Source of the DNA: an uncultured Alphaproteobacteria bacterium
GTDB lineage: Bacteria > Pseudomonadota > Alphaproteobacteria > Micropepsales > Micropepsaceae
NCBI GenBank assembly: GCA_903862715.1
Contig: CAIOYY010000094.1
Coordinates: 1 to 38,407 of the forward strand
Reading direction: 5' to 3'
DNA: 38,407 nt
This document shows positions 1-8,746 of this stretch, piece after piece (position 1 is the stretch's first letter; each line of letters begins with the position of its first letter). The position numbers were made by a program, and so were the translations under genes. The notes beneath the pieces were generated by a model. That model was not told the DNA's origin. It searched no databases and saw only the letters and a program-made list of their open reading frames with translations.

Positions 1-1
1 G

Positions 2-49
2 GAATTGTTTACCGAACATGGCGCGGGCACATTGGTGCGCGCGGGATAA
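2..49 (+). CDS. argB: Acetylglutamate kinase, C-terminal end (partial)
   Basis: Only the last 15 codons and the TAA stop are in the window; the gene starts outside it. The peptide ELFTEHGAGTLVRAG matches the usual ArgB C-terminus (LLE-(L/I)-FT-x-x-G-x-GT-(L/I)), which closes the amino-acid kinase fold that phosphorylates N-acetylglutamate in arginine synthesis. It sits 8 nt before the HAD phosphatase gene on the same strand, so the two are probably co-transcribed. The call rests on a short match and could be wrong. Confidence 0.7.
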   Translation, partial: ELFTEHGAGTLVRAG

Positions 50-57
50 AGCGAACG

Positions 58-714
58 ATGCCGTTACGCCATGTCGAAGAGTGGGTGTTCGATCTCGACA
101 ACACGCTGTATGCGGCCCATCACGGCCTTCTCCGTTCCATCGAAGACCGCATCTGCCTGTTCGTGCAGCAGGAACTAACGCTGCCTGAGGGCGATGCCTG
201 GGCCTTGCAGAAAAATTACTACCGCGAATTCGGCGCGACGCTCAGCGGACTGATCCTGCGGCACGGGATCGATCCCGAGCGCTATCTCGCTTTCGTCAAT
301 GATGTGGACCTAAAGCTAGTCCCTGATCCGTACCTGACCGCGGGCCTTCAGCGGCTGCCCGGACGGCGCGTCGTGTTCACCAGCAATTGCGGACGCCATG
401 CCGAGCGCGTCCTGAAGCTGCTCGGCATCGACCATCTGTTCGACGATATTCTGGACGTTCGCACCGCGGATTTCGCGGCAAAGCCCATGCGCGCCGCCTA
501 TGACGCGGTGTTGCGCCGGGGCGCGTTCGCGCCGCACCGCGCCGCCATGTTCGACGATATGGCGGTCAATTTGGAGATTCCGGCCAGCCTCGGTATGACA
601 ACCGTGTGGCTGCGCGAAACCCTTCCGGGGCCGGCAAAGCCCGACTATGTCCATTTCGAAGCTGAGAATCTTTCCGACTTTCTTCACGCCATCGACCTTA
701 CAGGGCCGCCATGA
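58..714 (+). CDS. HAD-family pyrimidine 5'-nucleotidase-like phosphatase
   Basis: This 218-residue protein is a complete HAD phosphatase. Motif I FDLDNT carries the nucleophile Asp12 and the general acid Asp14, motif II is at Thr108-Ser109, the motif III Lys is about 142, and motif IV is the FDD pair at Asp166-Asp167. A helical cap (about 20-85) sits between motifs I and II. Length and the [10 protein letters not shown] start match the Sdt1/PhoX-like pyrimidine 5'-nucleotidase group, which dephosphorylates UMP/CMP and similar small phosphates in the cytoplasm; the substrate is inferred from family only. The 3' end overlaps the dapD start by 4 nt (ATGA), so translation of the two is probably coupled. 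No clear Shine-Dalgarno precedes the ATG, which follows the argB stop closely. Confidence 0.85.
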   Translation: MPLRHVEEWVFDLDNTLYAAHHGLLRSIEDRICLFVQQELTLPEGDAWALQKNYYREFGATLSGLILRHGIDPERYLAFVNDVDLKLVPDPYLTAGLQRLPGRRVVFTSNCGRHAERVLKLLGIDHLFDDILDVRTADFAAKPMRAAYDAVLRRGAFAPHRAAMFDDMAVNLEIPASLGMTTVWLRETLPGPAKPDYVHFEAENLSDFLHAIDLTGPP

Positions 715-1541
715 ACACGACCGAATTGCAGAAGACAATTGAGAAGACCTGGGATGCGCGCGACACGCTGACCGTGACCACACGAGGGGAAGCGCGCGAT
801 GCCGTGGAAGCCGCGCTGGAGGCGCTGGATTCCGGCGCGCTGCGCGTCGCCGAGAAGGTTGGCGGCGAATGGCAGGTGCATCAATGGCTGAAAAAGGCCG
901 TGCTGCTGTCGTTCCGTCTGAACGATATGGCGGAGATTTCCGGCGCGCCCGGCGGCGCTGCCTGGTGGGACAAGGTGCCCTCAAAGTTCGCAGGCTGGGA
1001 CGAGAGCCGCTTCCGCACCGCGGGCTTTCGCGCCGTGCCCGGCGCCATCGTGCGCCGCTCGGCGCATATCGCCAAGGGCGTTGTCCTGATGCCGTCTTTC
1101 GTGAATATCGGCGCCTATGTCGATGAGGGGACGATGGTCGACACCTGGGCCACGATCGATTCCTGCGCCCAGATCGGAAAGAATTGTCATATCTCGGGCG
1201 GCGCCGGAATCGGCGGCGTGCTGGAGCCCTTGCAGGCCGGACCTGTGATCATCGAGGACCATTGCTTTGTCGGCGCGCGTTCGGAAGTCGCCGAAGGCGT
1301 CGTGGTCGGCACCGGCTCGGTGCTTTCGATGGGTGTGTTCCTCGGCGCATCGACCAAGATCGTCGACCGCGCCACGGGCGAGGTGATGTATGGCCGCGTG
1401 CCGCCCTTCTCGGTCGTCGTACCGGGGGCATTGCCCTCCTCTACCGGAACGGGGCCGCTGCTCGCCTGCGCCGTGATCGTCAAGCGCGTGGACGAAAAGA
1501 CCCGCTCGAAAACCTCGATCAACGAATTGCTGCGGGACTAA
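711..1541 (+). CDS. dapD: 2,3,4,5-tetrahydropyridine-2,6-dicarboxylate N-succinyltransferase
   Basis: DapD transfers succinyl from succinyl-CoA to tetrahydrodipicolinate, the committed step of the succinylase branch of diaminopimelate/lysine synthesis in the cytoplasm. The 276 residues match the family length. The N-terminal helical domain (about 1-100) contains [17 protein letters not shown], and the left-handed beta-helix (about 105-235) shows hexapeptide repeats including [20 protein letters not shown] and the [15 protein letters not shown] segment typical of DapD. The tail [20 protein letters not shown] is also family-typical. The start ATG overlaps the stop of the phosphatase gene, and dapE, the next-but-one enzyme of the pathway, follows 43 nt downstream. 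This strongly supports the assignment. Confidence 0.97.
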   Translation: MNTTELQKTIEKTWDARDTLTVTTRGEARDAVEAALEALDSGALRVAEKVGGEWQVHQWLKKAVLLSFRLNDMAEISGAPGGAAWWDKVPSKFAGWDESRFRTAGFRAVPGAIVRRSAHIAKGVVLMPSFVNIGAYVDEGTMVDTWATIDSCAQIGKNCHISGGAGIGGVLEPLQAGPVIIEDHCFVGARSEVAEGVVVGTGSVLSMGVFLGASTKIVDRATGEVMYGRVPPFSVVVPGALPSSTGTGPLLACAVIVKRVDEKTRSKTSINELLRD

Positions 1542-1584
1542 GGCGGCATTTGACGGTTAGGACGGGGCAGCCCTAAATCCGCCC

Positions 1585-2769
1585 ATGTCGCAGCCCATCG
1601 ATTCTTCCATGATCGATCCCATCGCCCTTGCCCGCGATCTCATTCGCCGTCCGTCGGTGACGCCGGACGATGCGGGCGTGCTCGGCGTGCTGGAAGCCGC
1701 GCTGACACCGCTAGGCTTTGTCTGCCATCGTCTGCGTTTCGAAGCCGACGGCACACCGCCGGTCGAGAATCTTTATGCGAGGCTCGGGACCGGGACGCCG
1801 CATTTCTGCTTCGCGGGGCACACCGACGTCGTGCCGCCGGGCGACGTGTCCAAATGGCGGCACGATCCGTTTGCGGGCGTCATCGACAACGGCGTTCTGT
1901 TCGGGCGCGGCGCCGCCGACATGAAGAGCGCAGTCGCAGCCTTCGCCGCCGCCACCACAATGCATTTGCGCACGGGGAAAACAAAAGGCTCGATCAGCCT
2001 GCTGATTACAGGCGACGAAGAAGGCCCGGCGATCAACGGCACGATCAAGATGCTCGCCTGGCTGAAGGCGCGCGGCGAAAGAATCGACCATTGCATTGTC
2101 GGTGAACCGACATCAGGCGCGTCGGTCGGCGACATGCTGAAAATCGGACGGCGCGGCAGCATGAATGTACGCTTAAAGGCGCTCGGCATTCAGGGCCATG
2201 TCGCCTATCCGCAAAACGCGCTGAACCCCGTTCCGATTCTGGCCGCGTTGGTCGAGCGCCTGTCGTCGCTGGTGCTCGACACGGGAACGGACGAATTCGA
2301 GCCGTCGAACCTTTCGTTCACCTCCTTCGATGTCGGCAACAAAACCACGAATGTCATTCCCGGCGAAGCGCATGGCGCGTTCAATATAAGGTTCAATGAC
2401 AGGCACACGCCCGAGTCGCTGCAGCGGACCATTGAGAAGGCGGCGAGCGACGTCAGCGCTACACGCGGCGGCGCTTTTCAATTCACCTATGATGTCAGCG
2501 GGGTCGCCTTTGTCACAAAGCCCGGCGCGTTTACCGATCTCCTTTCGGGCGCGATTGCGCGCGTGACGGGCGGCGCCCCGCAATTCTCGACCGGGGGCGG
2601 CACCTCGGATGCGCGCTTCATCAAGGATCACTGCCCGGTGGTGGAACTGGGACTTTGCGGCGGGACGATGCACAAGACAGACGAATGCGTTCCGGTGGCC
2701 GATATCGAACGCCTGACGCAAATCTATGCATCCGTCCTCAGCGCCTATTTCGCGGGCCCCGCTTTATGA
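1585..2769 (+). CDS. dapE: Succinyl-diaminopimelate desuccinylase
   Basis: DapE hydrolyses N-succinyl-LL-diaminopimelate to LL-diaminopimelate and succinate, using two zinc ions. The 394-residue protein is an M20 metallopeptidase-fold enzyme: the first ligand motif [10 protein letters not shown] has His79 and catalytic Asp81, the bridging Asp112 lies in GRGAADMK, the catalytic Glu pair is 145-146 ([11 protein letters not shown]), a further ligand is Glu174 in VGEPTSG, and the C-terminal His is in [12 protein letters not shown] dimerisation lid lies between about 180 and 295. A second ATG eight codons in (1609) also fits the homology; the upstream one is kept because neither has a clear ribosome site. 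Its stop codon overlaps the next gene's start (ATGA). Confidence 0.96.
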   Translation: MSQPIDSSMIDPIALARDLIRRPSVTPDDAGVLGVLEAALTPLGFVCHRLRFEADGTPPVENLYARLGTGTPHFCFAGHTDVVPPGDVSKWRHDPFAGVIDNGVLFGRGAADMKSAVAAFAAATTMHLRTGKTKGSISLLITGDEEGPAINGTIKMLAWLKARGERIDHCIVGEPTSGASVGDMLKIGRRGSMNVRLKALGIQGHVAYPQNALNPVPILAALVERLSSLVLDTGTDEFEPSNLSFTSFDVGNKTTNVIPGEAHGAFNIRFNDRHTPESLQRTIEKAASDVSATRGGAFQFTYDVSGVAFVTKPGAFTDLLSGAIARVTGGAPQFSTGGGTSDARFIKDHCPVVELGLCGGTMHKTDECVPVADIERLTQIYASVLSAYFAGPAL

Positions 2770-3386
2770 TTTTTTCCTATATGCGGCACGAACTCGAAAC
2801 GGCATTGCGCGCGGCCGGGTTCGACCGCAGTGCCCTTCACCAGTTCGACGATAGTTTGCGCGGATTTTTCTATTCGTTTTTGGGCATATTTCTGTGCGCC
2901 CCGCTTTATGTGCTGGTCCTCCTGGCCGAGCGGCGCATTACCGACAACGCGGCCGTGGAAATGCCGAGCCTCGCGCTGACCCCGCTGCCGCCCGCAAATC
3001 TTGCATTCGCCGCGCTGGAATCGGCGAATTACCTCGCCAATTGGGTTTTGTTTCCGCTGGCAATGATTTTCCTCGCCAATATTATGGGCGCGGGAAAACG
3101 CTATGTTCCCTTTGTCGTCGCCTATAACTGGACGGGCTGCATCATATTGGCGGCAACCGTGCTGCCCTATCTTCTTTATCTGGCACGAATCGTCCCCATC
3201 GAAGGCGTGATGATTCTTTATTATCCGGTGATCTTTTTTGCCTTCGCCCTGCGCTGGACGGTGGCGCGCGATACGCTGAAGATATCGGGCCTCAATGCGG
3301 CCGGCATCGTGATCTTCGATTTTCTCCTCAGCATTCTGATGGCGGTGCTGGTGGGAAAACTGCGCGAAGGACTTGTCGTTTCGTGA
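2766..3386 (+). CDS. Multi-pass inner-membrane protein of unknown function
   Basis: The 206-residue product is not a family I can name. Hydrophobicity suggests a short cytoplasmic amphipathic N-terminus followed by about five membrane segments, near residues 34-54, 84-106, 120-140, 144-163 and 178-196. There are no obvious catalytic motifs. The ATG at 2766 overlaps the dapE stop by 4 nt and the gene ends in a GTGA overlap with murI, so it is locked into a dapE/membrane protein/murI translational unit. The open frame extends upstream to 2655 inside dapE, but the 2766 start is preferred because of the overlap arrangement. A role in envelope or peptidoglycan-precursor physiology is only inferred from position. 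Confidence 0.82.
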   Translation: MIFSYMRHELETALRAAGFDRSALHQFDDSLRGFFYSFLGIFLCAPLYVLVLLAERRITDNAAVEMPSLALTPLPPANLAFAALESANYLANWVLFPLAMIFLANIMGAGKRYVPFVVAYNWTGCIILAATVLPYLLYLARIVPIEGVMILYYPVIFFAFALRWTVARDTLKISGLNAAGIVIFDFLLSILMAVLVGKLREGLVVS

Positions 3387-4201
3387 GCGACTTGAGCGAA
3401 AAACCCATCGGGGTGTTCGATTCCGGCATCGGCGGGCTGACCGTCATGCGCGCGCTGACGCGCCGGCTGCCGGGTGAGAGCTTCGTCTATCTCGGCGATA
3501 CCGCCCGCCTTCCCTATGGAACCAAGAGCCCCGATACGGTGACGCGCTATGCCGTGCAATGCGCGGGCGCGGTGAGCGAGAAGGGCATCAAGCTGCTGGT
3601 CGTCGCCTGCAATACGGCGTCCGCCGTCGCCATCGGACCGCTGACGAAGGCGCTTTACCCGACACCGGTGATCGGCGTGATCGAGCCCGGCGCGGACGCT
3701 GCGGTAAAGGCCGCGCCGAATGGGCGCATCGCGGTGATTGCGACCGAAGGCACGGTCAAGGGCGGGGCCTATATGCGCGCGATCAAGGCGCTCAAAGCCG
3801 ATGCCGAGGTGGTGCAGAAAGCCTGCCCGTTATTTGTCGCGCTCGCCGAAGAAGGCCTGACCGAGGGCGACATTCCGGAACGCGTGGCGCGGCATTATCT
3901 CGAAGATCTATTGAATGTTGCGGACAAGCCCGACTGCCTCGTGCTCGGCTGCACGCATTATCCGGCGCTCTCCGGCGTCATCGCGCGCGTCGCGGGGCCT
4001 TCGATAAAACTGGTCGACAGCGCCGAAACGACGGCGGAAGCGGTAGCACGTCTTCTTTCCGAACATGGGTTGGAGCGCCGCACTGCGCCCACGCCGCCGC
4101 GCTTTCTCGCCACCGACGCACCCGAACGCTTCGCGCGTGTGGGGGAAACATTTCTTGGCCGGCATATCGATCCGGCAAAAATCGAACTGATCGATTTGTA
4201 A
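3383..4201 (+). CDS. murI: Glutamate racemase
   Basis: MurI interconverts L- and D-glutamate without a cofactor, supplying D-Glu for the peptidoglycan stem peptide. The two catalytic cysteines are present: Cys76 in VVACNTASA and Cys190 in LGCTHYPAL. The N-terminal GVFDSGIGGLTV signature (Asp13-Ser14) and YLGDTARLPYG are also typical. The length of 272 residues is normal. Translation starts at a GTG whose last bases overlap the stop of the preceding membrane-protein gene, suggesting coupling. It is the last gene of the + strand run; a short perfect hairpin and a REP-like repeat follow it. Confidence 0.96.
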   Translation: MSDLSEKPIGVFDSGIGGLTVMRALTRRLPGESFVYLGDTARLPYGTKSPDTVTRYAVQCAGAVSEKGIKLLVVACNTASAVAIGPLTKALYPTPVIGVIEPGADAAVKAAPNGRIAVIATEGTVKGGAYMRAIKALKADAEVVQKACPLFVALAEEGLTEGDIPERVARHYLEDLLNVADKPDCLVLGCTHYPALSGVIARVAGPSIKLVDSAETTAEAVARLLSEHGLERRTAPTPPRFLATDAPERFARVGETFLGRHIDPAKIELIDL

Positions 4202-4211
4202 GGCTTGTTTT

Positions 4212-4337
4212 TCATCCCCGGCGAGAACGAACCTGAGGTTCGTTCGAGGGAAGGGGAGCCAGGAGCCACATCTAAGCACGTCTTAAACAACTGGGTTCTC
4301 TTCCCCTCGCTGCTTCGCAGCTCGGCCGGGAATGACG
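4212..4337. repeat. REP-like imperfect palindromic element
   Basis: The murI-truA gap is one large imperfect palindrome. Its left end TCATCCCCGGCGAG (4212-4225) is the near-complement of the right end CTCGGCCGGGAATGACG (4321-4337). Inside are CGAGGGAAGGGGAGCC (from 4245) against GGTTCTCTTCCCCTCG (4294-4309), a perfect 9-bp hairpin with a 3-nt loop at 4225-4245, and a small GCTGC-TTC-GCAGC hairpin near 4309-4321. The right arm resembles 6063-6130, so this looks like a dispersed extragenic palindrome. It may also end transcription of the converging murI and truA units, although no T-tract is present. Confidence 0.65.
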
Positions 4338-4347
4338 GGTTGGGTAT

Positions 4348-5094
4348 TTATCCCGCCGGATAGTCGACCCGCATCAGGGTCAGCCCTTCGGGCGGGGCGA
4401 CGGGGCCGCATTCATTGCGGTCGCGGGCGTTGAGCGCGCGTTCCAGATCGCGCTTCGTCCATTTTCCCTCGCCGACCATTTTCAGGCTGCCCGCGAAAGA
4501 GCGCACCTGATGATGCAGGAAGGATCGCGCGCTGGCATAGATGACAATCTCCTCACCCTGCGCGCTGACATCGAGACGGTCCAGTGTTTTGACCGGCGAC
4601 AGCGCCTGACAATGAAGCGCCCGGAAGGTCGTGAAATCGTGGTGGCCGACCAGAATTTGCGCGGCGTCGTGCATGGCATGGGGATCGAGCGGTCGCGCGA
4701 CATGCCAGACAAGGCCCTTGTCGAGCGCCGGCGGCGCGCGGCGCGCAAGGATGCGATATTCGTAATGTCGCGCGGTGGCGGAAAAGCGCGCATGAAAATC
4801 GGGCGGCGCAACCGAGGCCATTACCACCGCAATCGGATCGGGCCGCAAATGCGCGTTCAGCGCATTGGCCATCACATCGGGTGGGAATTCCTTTACGAGA
4901 TCGAAATGCGCCACCTGCGCGCGCGCGTGAACCCCCGCGTCCGTCCGCCCGGCGCCGATCACCGTGACGCGTTCGGCGGAGAGACGGAAAATCGCCTCTT
5001 CCAGCGCGGCTTGAATGGACGGGGCGTTTTCCTGACGCTGCCAGCCCGCGAATGGGGTGCCTTCATATTCTATTGTGAGACGATAACGCGGCAT
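4348..5094 (-). CDS. truA: tRNA pseudouridine(38-40) synthase
   Basis: TruA isomerises uridines 38-40 in the anticodon arm of many tRNAs. The 248-residue protein begins with the family N-terminus [19 protein letters not shown] and has the catalytic Asp52 in the [11 protein letters not shown] motif. The C-terminal half contains the [24 protein letters not shown] segment that shapes the active site. It is the third gene of a - strand def/fmt/truA cluster; its ATG lies 2 nt after the fmt stop, so co-translation is likely. All three act on tRNA or nascent-protein processing. Confidence 0.96.
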   Translation of the reverse strand: MPRYRLTIEYEGTPFAGWQRQENAPSIQAALEEAIFRLSAERVTVIGAGRTDAGVHARAQVAHFDLVKEFPPDVMANALNAHLRPDPIAVVMASVAPPDFHARFSATARHYEYRILARRAPPALDKGLVWHVARPLDPHAMHDAAQILVGHHDFTTFRALHCQALSPVKTLDRLDVSAQGEEIVIYASARSFLHHQVRSFAGSLKMVGEGKWTKRDLERALNARDRNECGPVAPPEGLTLMRVDYPAG

Positions 5095-5096
5095 GG

Positions 5097-6011
5097 CTAT
5101 TCCAGACGCTCGCCCGATTTCAGCGGAAAGCCGCGCCAGAATGAGGCCGCATCAATGGCGGCACGCCCCGCGCGCTGCACGGTGAGGAATTTCAATGCGC
5201 CTTCGCCACAGGCGATAAGGTTTTCCGTCAGAATGTTGCCCGGCGTGCCATTGCCCGAGACCGGTTCGGCGAACAGCACCTTGATCCTCTCGCCTTTGGC
5301 CTCGAACCAAGCGCCGGGAAAGGGCGAGAGGCCGCGTATCTGACAATCGATTTCGGCGGCGCTTTTCGTCCAGTCGATCTTCGTGTCGTCGCGCGTGATC
5401 TTTTTCGCATAGGTGACGCCTTCGGCGGGTTGCGGCGTTTCGTTCGCCGCACCGCGTTCAATAGCTCCCATCGCGCGGTGCATCAGATTGGCGCCGAGTT
5501 GCGCCAGCTCGTCATGCAGCATGCCGGATGTCTTGCGCGCGACGGGCACGCGTTCGGCCATCAGCACGGGTCCGGTATCGAGCCCTTCTTCCATGCGCAT
5601 CACCATCACGCCGGTTTCGGAATCGCCCGCCATCACCGCGCGCTGAATGGGGGCTGCGCCGCGCCAGCGCGGCAGCAGCGAGCCATGCAGATTGAAGCAG
5701 CCGAGTTTCGGCGCATCCAGAACGGCTTTGGGTAGCAGCAACCCATAAGCGACGATGATCACTGCATCCAGATTAAGCGCCACGAAGGCATCCTGTTCGT
5801 CCGGTGATTTCAGGGAAACGGGCGTGCGAACTTCGACCCCCATCGCTTCGGCAAAAACATGGACGGGCGATTTTTCCAGCTCCAGCCCGCGGCCCTTGGG
5901 GCGCGGCGCGCGCGTGTAGACGCAGACGATTTCGTGGCCCGCGCCGATCAGTTCGGCAAGCGTGGGCACGGCGAAATCGGGGGTTCCCATGAAAGCGAGG
6001 CGCAGCGTCAT
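5097..6011 (-). CDS. fmt: Methionyl-tRNA formyltransferase
   Basis: Fmt formylates the amino group of initiator Met-tRNA using 10-formyltetrahydrofolate. The 304-residue protein has the N-terminal formyltransferase domain (about 1-205) with [11 protein letters not shown] and the catalytic triad Asn107, His109 and Asp145 ([20 protein letters not shown] and [10 protein letters not shown]). The C-terminal OB-like domain (about 210-304) binds tRNA. It lies between def, whose product removes the formyl group, and truA on the same strand. A 127-nt gap containing a repeat arm separates it from def, so it may have its own promoter or rely on read-through. Confidence 0.96.
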   Translation of the reverse strand: MTLRLAFMGTPDFAVPTLAELIGAGHEIVCVYTRAPRPKGRGLELEKSPVHVFAEAMGVEVRTPVSLKSPDEQDAFVALNLDAVIIVAYGLLLPKAVLDAPKLGCFNLHGSLLPRWRGAAPIQRAVMAGDSETGVMVMRMEEGLDTGPVLMAERVPVARKTSGMLHDELAQLGANLMHRAMGAIERGAANETPQPAEGVTYAKKITRDDTKIDWTKSAAEIDCQIRGLSPFPGAWFEAKGERIKVLFAEPVSGNGTPGNILTENLIACGEGALKFLTVQRAGRAAIDAASFWRGFPLKSGERLE

Positions 6012-6062
6012 GGAGGTTTTATGTCACGGCAAAACGTCGGGGGCCACAGGTGGATTTGACAC

Positions 6063-6130
6063 CTGGATTCCCTTCCTTCGCCCGCCTTCACCCGCAAATG
6101 CGGGTTCGGCGCGGCTCGCCGGGAATGACA
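6063..6130. repeat. REP-like half element, related to the 4212-4337 repeat
   Basis: The def-fmt gap holds a sequence with the same frame as the right arm of the murI-truA repeat: it begins CTGGATTCCCTTCC and ends CTCGCCGGGAATGACA, with a different small hairpin in the middle (CCCGCA-AA-TGCGGG, 6091-6104). Two partly matching copies 2 kb apart, both intergenic, point to a dispersed palindromic family. Only two copies can be seen here. Confidence 0.5.
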
Positions 6131-6138
6131 ATGATGCT

Positions 6139-6660
6139 CTAGTCCTGATCGAGGCGTTTGGCCTTGGCGGACTTGCGCAGTGCTATGGAGCGCCGGAGCT
6201 TCGACAGATGGTCGATGAAGAGGAACCCGTTGATATGGTCGATCTCGTGCTGCAGGCAGGTGGCGAACAGGCCATCGGCTTCGACGCGCTGTTTTTTGGC
6301 GTTCTCGTCGAGATATTCGACCGTGATTCGCGCCGGGCGATGCACATCGTCCCAGTATTCGGGGACCGACAGGCAGCCCTCATTATAGGTAGATTCTTCC
6401 GTCGACGAGGCGACGATCACGGGGTTGATGATATAAAGCGGCTTGGAATTCGGGCCGCCGGGATCGAGGTCGATCACGGTTACGCGTTTCAGAACGCCGA
6501 TCTGGATGGCGGCAAGGCCGATGCCATTGGCGTCATACATGGTCTCCAGCATATCATCCATGAATCGGCGCAAGGTTTTGTCGATGTCGCCGACGGCAAT
6601 GGGTTCCGACACCTTTTTAAGGCGCGGATCGGGAGCTTTGACGAGCGGTATAAGGGCCAT
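6139..6660 (-). CDS. def: Peptide deformylase
   Basis: Def removes the formyl group from nascent N-formyl-methionine on the ribosome. The 173-residue protein carries all three PDF motifs: GIGLAAIQ (Gln53), EGCLSVP (metal ligand Cys96) and QHEIDH (His138, catalytic Glu139, His142), so it is a catalytically complete type 1 enzyme. Ile in place of the more common Pro/Val in GLAAIQ is a conservative variant. It leads the - strand def-fmt-truA group and is transcribed divergently from rmuC, with only 50 nt between the two starts. Confidence 0.96.
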   Translation of the reverse strand: MALIPLVKAPDPRLKKVSEPIAVGDIDKTLRRFMDDMLETMYDANGIGLAAIQIGVLKRVTVIDLDPGGPNSKPLYIINPVIVASSTEESTYNEGCLSVPEYWDDVHRPARITVEYLDENAKKQRVEADGLFATCLQHEIDHINGFLFIDHLSKLRRSIALRKSAKAKRLDQD

Positions 6661-6710
6661 GGCGGCGGGACATAAGTGAACCCTCCCCCCCGGTCAAGAT
6701 AGAGGGCGTT

Positions 6711-7814
6711 TTGGAACCGTTAGGCATTGTGGTCGCGGGTTTGGTGTTGCTGCTGGCGCTGGCGCTGGTGGCGCTTGTCTTCGCGCAGCGCAATGGCCGC
6801 GCGCCCGCACCCGACCCCGTGCTGGATGCACGCCTTGCCGCGCTCGCCGCCGCGCAAAGCGAGATTGCCGGGCGCTTCGGCCAGGCCATCGACACGCAGG
6901 CGAAAAGCCAGAGCGAATTGCAGAAGGCTTTGGCCGAAAGGCTGGAAGCGCTGGACCAGCGCCTCGGCAGCAATCTGAAGGAAAGCGCCGAGAAGACCGC
7001 CGAAACACTGGGCGGACTGCAGGCGCGGCTGAAGATCATCGACGAGGCGCAGAAGAACCTCACCGATCTGTCGGGGCAGATGGTGACGCTGCAGCAGATT
7101 CTTTCGAACAAGCAGAGCCGCGGCGCCTATGGCCAGGGCCATATGGAAGCGATCATCCGTGACGCGCTTCCCTCCGGCACCTATGAATTTCAGGCGACGC
7201 TTTCGAACCGCAAGCGGCCCGATTGCCTGATCCACCTTCCCGGAACCAACACCGCTATCGTCATCGATTCCAAATTTCCGCTGGAAAGTTTCGAGCTGTT
7301 CAAGAATGCGGCGAGCGAGGCGGAGCGCAAAGTCGCAGGCGCGCGCATCCGAACTGATGTGCTGCAGCATGTTATGACGATTGCCGACCATTATCTGATC
7401 GCGGGCGAGACGCAGGACCCGGCCATCATGTTCGTGCCGTCGGAATCGCTTTACGCGGAATTGCATGACTCCTTTCCCGAACTGATCCAGCGCGCGCACC
7501 GCGCCCGCGTGGTGGTGGTATCGCCGAATATTCTTCTGCTCGCCATCAACACGGTGCAGACGGTTCTGAAAGACGCGCGTATGCGCGAACAGACCGACCA
7601 GATTCAGCGCGAGGTCGGGCTGATGCTGCGCGATGTGTCCCTGCTGGAAGAACGGGTGCAGAAGCTGCAGACGCATTTCGGGCAGGCAGAAGGTGACATC
7701 AAGAATATTCTGACATCGACCGAACGCATCACCAAACGCGCGCAGAATATCGAGAAGGTAGAATTGCAGGGCGTCGAGACGGAGAAAACGCTGGCGCTGA
7801 AGCTAGGGGATTAG
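6711..7814 (+). CDS. rmuC: RmuC family DNA recombination protein
   Basis: The 367-residue protein has an N-terminal membrane segment (about residues 4-25), a long alpha-helical, probably coiled-coil stretch (about 30-115), and the conserved RmuC domain (about 120-335) with IVIDSKFPLESF, MFVPSESLYAEL and ARVVVVSPNILLLAINTVQ. RmuC limits DNA inversions and rearrangements in E. coli and is related to nuclease folds; its exact activity is unsettled. Translation appears to start at TTG 6711, preceded by AGGG about 6 nt upstream; no nearby in-frame ATG fits the membrane anchor. It converges on recR with a 4-nt gap. Confidence 0.9.
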   Translation: MEPLGIVVAGLVLLLALALVALVFAQRNGRAPAPDPVLDARLAALAAAQSEIAGRFGQAIDTQAKSQSELQKALAERLEALDQRLGSNLKESAEKTAETLGGLQARLKIIDEAQKNLTDLSGQMVTLQQILSNKQSRGAYGQGHMEAIIRDALPSGTYEFQATLSNRKRPDCLIHLPGTNTAIVIDSKFPLESFELFKNAASEAERKVAGARIRTDVLQHVMTIADHYLIAGETQDPAIMFVPSESLYAELHDSFPELIQRAHRARVVVVSPNILLLAINTVQTVLKDARMREQTDQIQREVGLMLRDVSLLEERVQKLQTHFGQAEGDIKNILTSTERITKRAQNIEKVELQGVETEKTLALKLGD

Positions 7815-7818
7815 CGGT

Positions 7819-8427
7819 CTAAGCAAAAGGCCGACGGGCTTTGAAGGCCGCAGACAACGTGCCTTCATCGAGATAATCAAGCTCGCCACCGACCGGAACG
7901 CCATGTGCGAGGCGCGAAACCTTGACGTTCAAAGGCTCCAGCGCATCCATCAGATAATGAGCGGTACTTTGGCCTTCAACGGTCGCGTTCATCGCAAGGA
8001 TCACTTCCGTCACCTCGCCCACTTTGACCCGTTCGAGCAGCGAGGAAAGATTGAGTTTATCCGGCGTCACGCCATCGAGGGCCGAAAGCGCGCCGCCGAG
8101 CACATGATAGGCGCCACGAAAAACGCCGGCGCGTTCCAGCGCCCAGAGATCGGCGACATCCTCGACCACGCATATGATCGAGGTTTCGCGCCTTGTGTCG
8201 CGGCACAGCGCGCAAGGGGAGGACGTATCGAGATTGCCGCAACGCGCGCAGGTTTTGATGGCGAGCGCCGCCGCGTTCATTGCGTGAGCAAGCGGCTCCA
8301 GCAGGCTTTCGCGTTTCTTCAAGAGGATCAGCGCCGCGCGGCGGGCCGAACGGGGCCCGAGGCCCGGCAGCTTCGCAAGAAGCTGGATCAAGCGTTCGAT
8401 TTCTTCTCCGGCAGGCGATGTCGCCAC
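7819..8427 (-). CDS. recR: Recombination mediator protein RecR
   Basis: RecR works with RecO/RecF to load RecA at single-strand gaps. The 202-residue product has the N-terminal helix-hairpin-helix ([17 protein letters not shown]), a four-cysteine zinc finger (Cys60, Cys63, Cys72, Cys75) and a Toprim domain (about 83-178, [15 protein letters not shown]), ending in the Walker B-like EGTLSAAF segment. Length and domain order are standard. It is last in the - strand SRP RNA/dnaX/ebfC/recR cluster, 4 nt after the ebfC stop, and abuts the convergent rmuC. Confidence 0.97.
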   Translation of the reverse strand: MATSPAGEEIERLIQLLAKLPGLGPRSARRAALILLKKRESLLEPLAHAMNAAALAIKTCARCGNLDTSSPCALCRDTRRETSIICVVEDVADLWALERAGVFRGAYHVLGGALSALDGVTPDKLNLSSLLERVKVGEVTEVILAMNATVEGQSTAHYLMDALEPLNVKVSRLAHGVPVGGELDYLDEGTLSAAFKARRPFA

Positions 8428-8431
8428 GCGC

Positions 8432-8746
8432 CTAGAGGCCCAACCCCGGCGGCAGACCGAGCGAGCCGGTCAATTGTTTCATTTCTTCGGCAATGCGGCG
8501 TTCGAGCTTCGTCTTCGCATCGCCATGAGCAGCAACGATCAGATCCTCGACAATTTCGCGGTCTTCCGCTTTGAGCAGCGAGGAATCGATGGTGACGCGC
8601 TTCAGCACGCTGTTGCCGGTTAGGAGAACGCGCACCATGCCGCCACCCGCCTGGCCTTCCATTTCGATCAGGGCCATCTGGCGCTGCATTTCGCCCGCCT
8701 TCTCCTGCATCGCCTTGGCGCGCTCGAGAATTTCGCGCATGTCCAT
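8432..8746 (-). CDS. YbaB/EbfC family nucleoid-associated protein
   Basis: This 104-residue protein matches the YbaB/EbfC family: an N-terminal helix rich in charged residues ([18 protein letters not shown]), the central beta segment [19 protein letters not shown], and a C-terminal helix with the NQ-like [16 protein letters not shown] end. These small dimers bind DNA with little specificity and are almost always encoded between dnaX and recR, as here. The start lies immediately after the dnaX stop codon, so translational coupling is likely. Confidence 0.95.
   Translation of the reverse strand: MDMREILERAKAMQEKAGEMQRQMALIEMEGQAGGGMVRVLLTGNSVLKRVTIDSSLLKAEDREIVEDLIVAAHGDAKTKLERRIAEEMKQLTGSLGLPPGLGL

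Noticed and set aside
6720-7676. 318-codon open frame antisense to rmuC
   Set aside because: Shadow of rmuC; no motifs and low-complexity His/Arg/Gln content.
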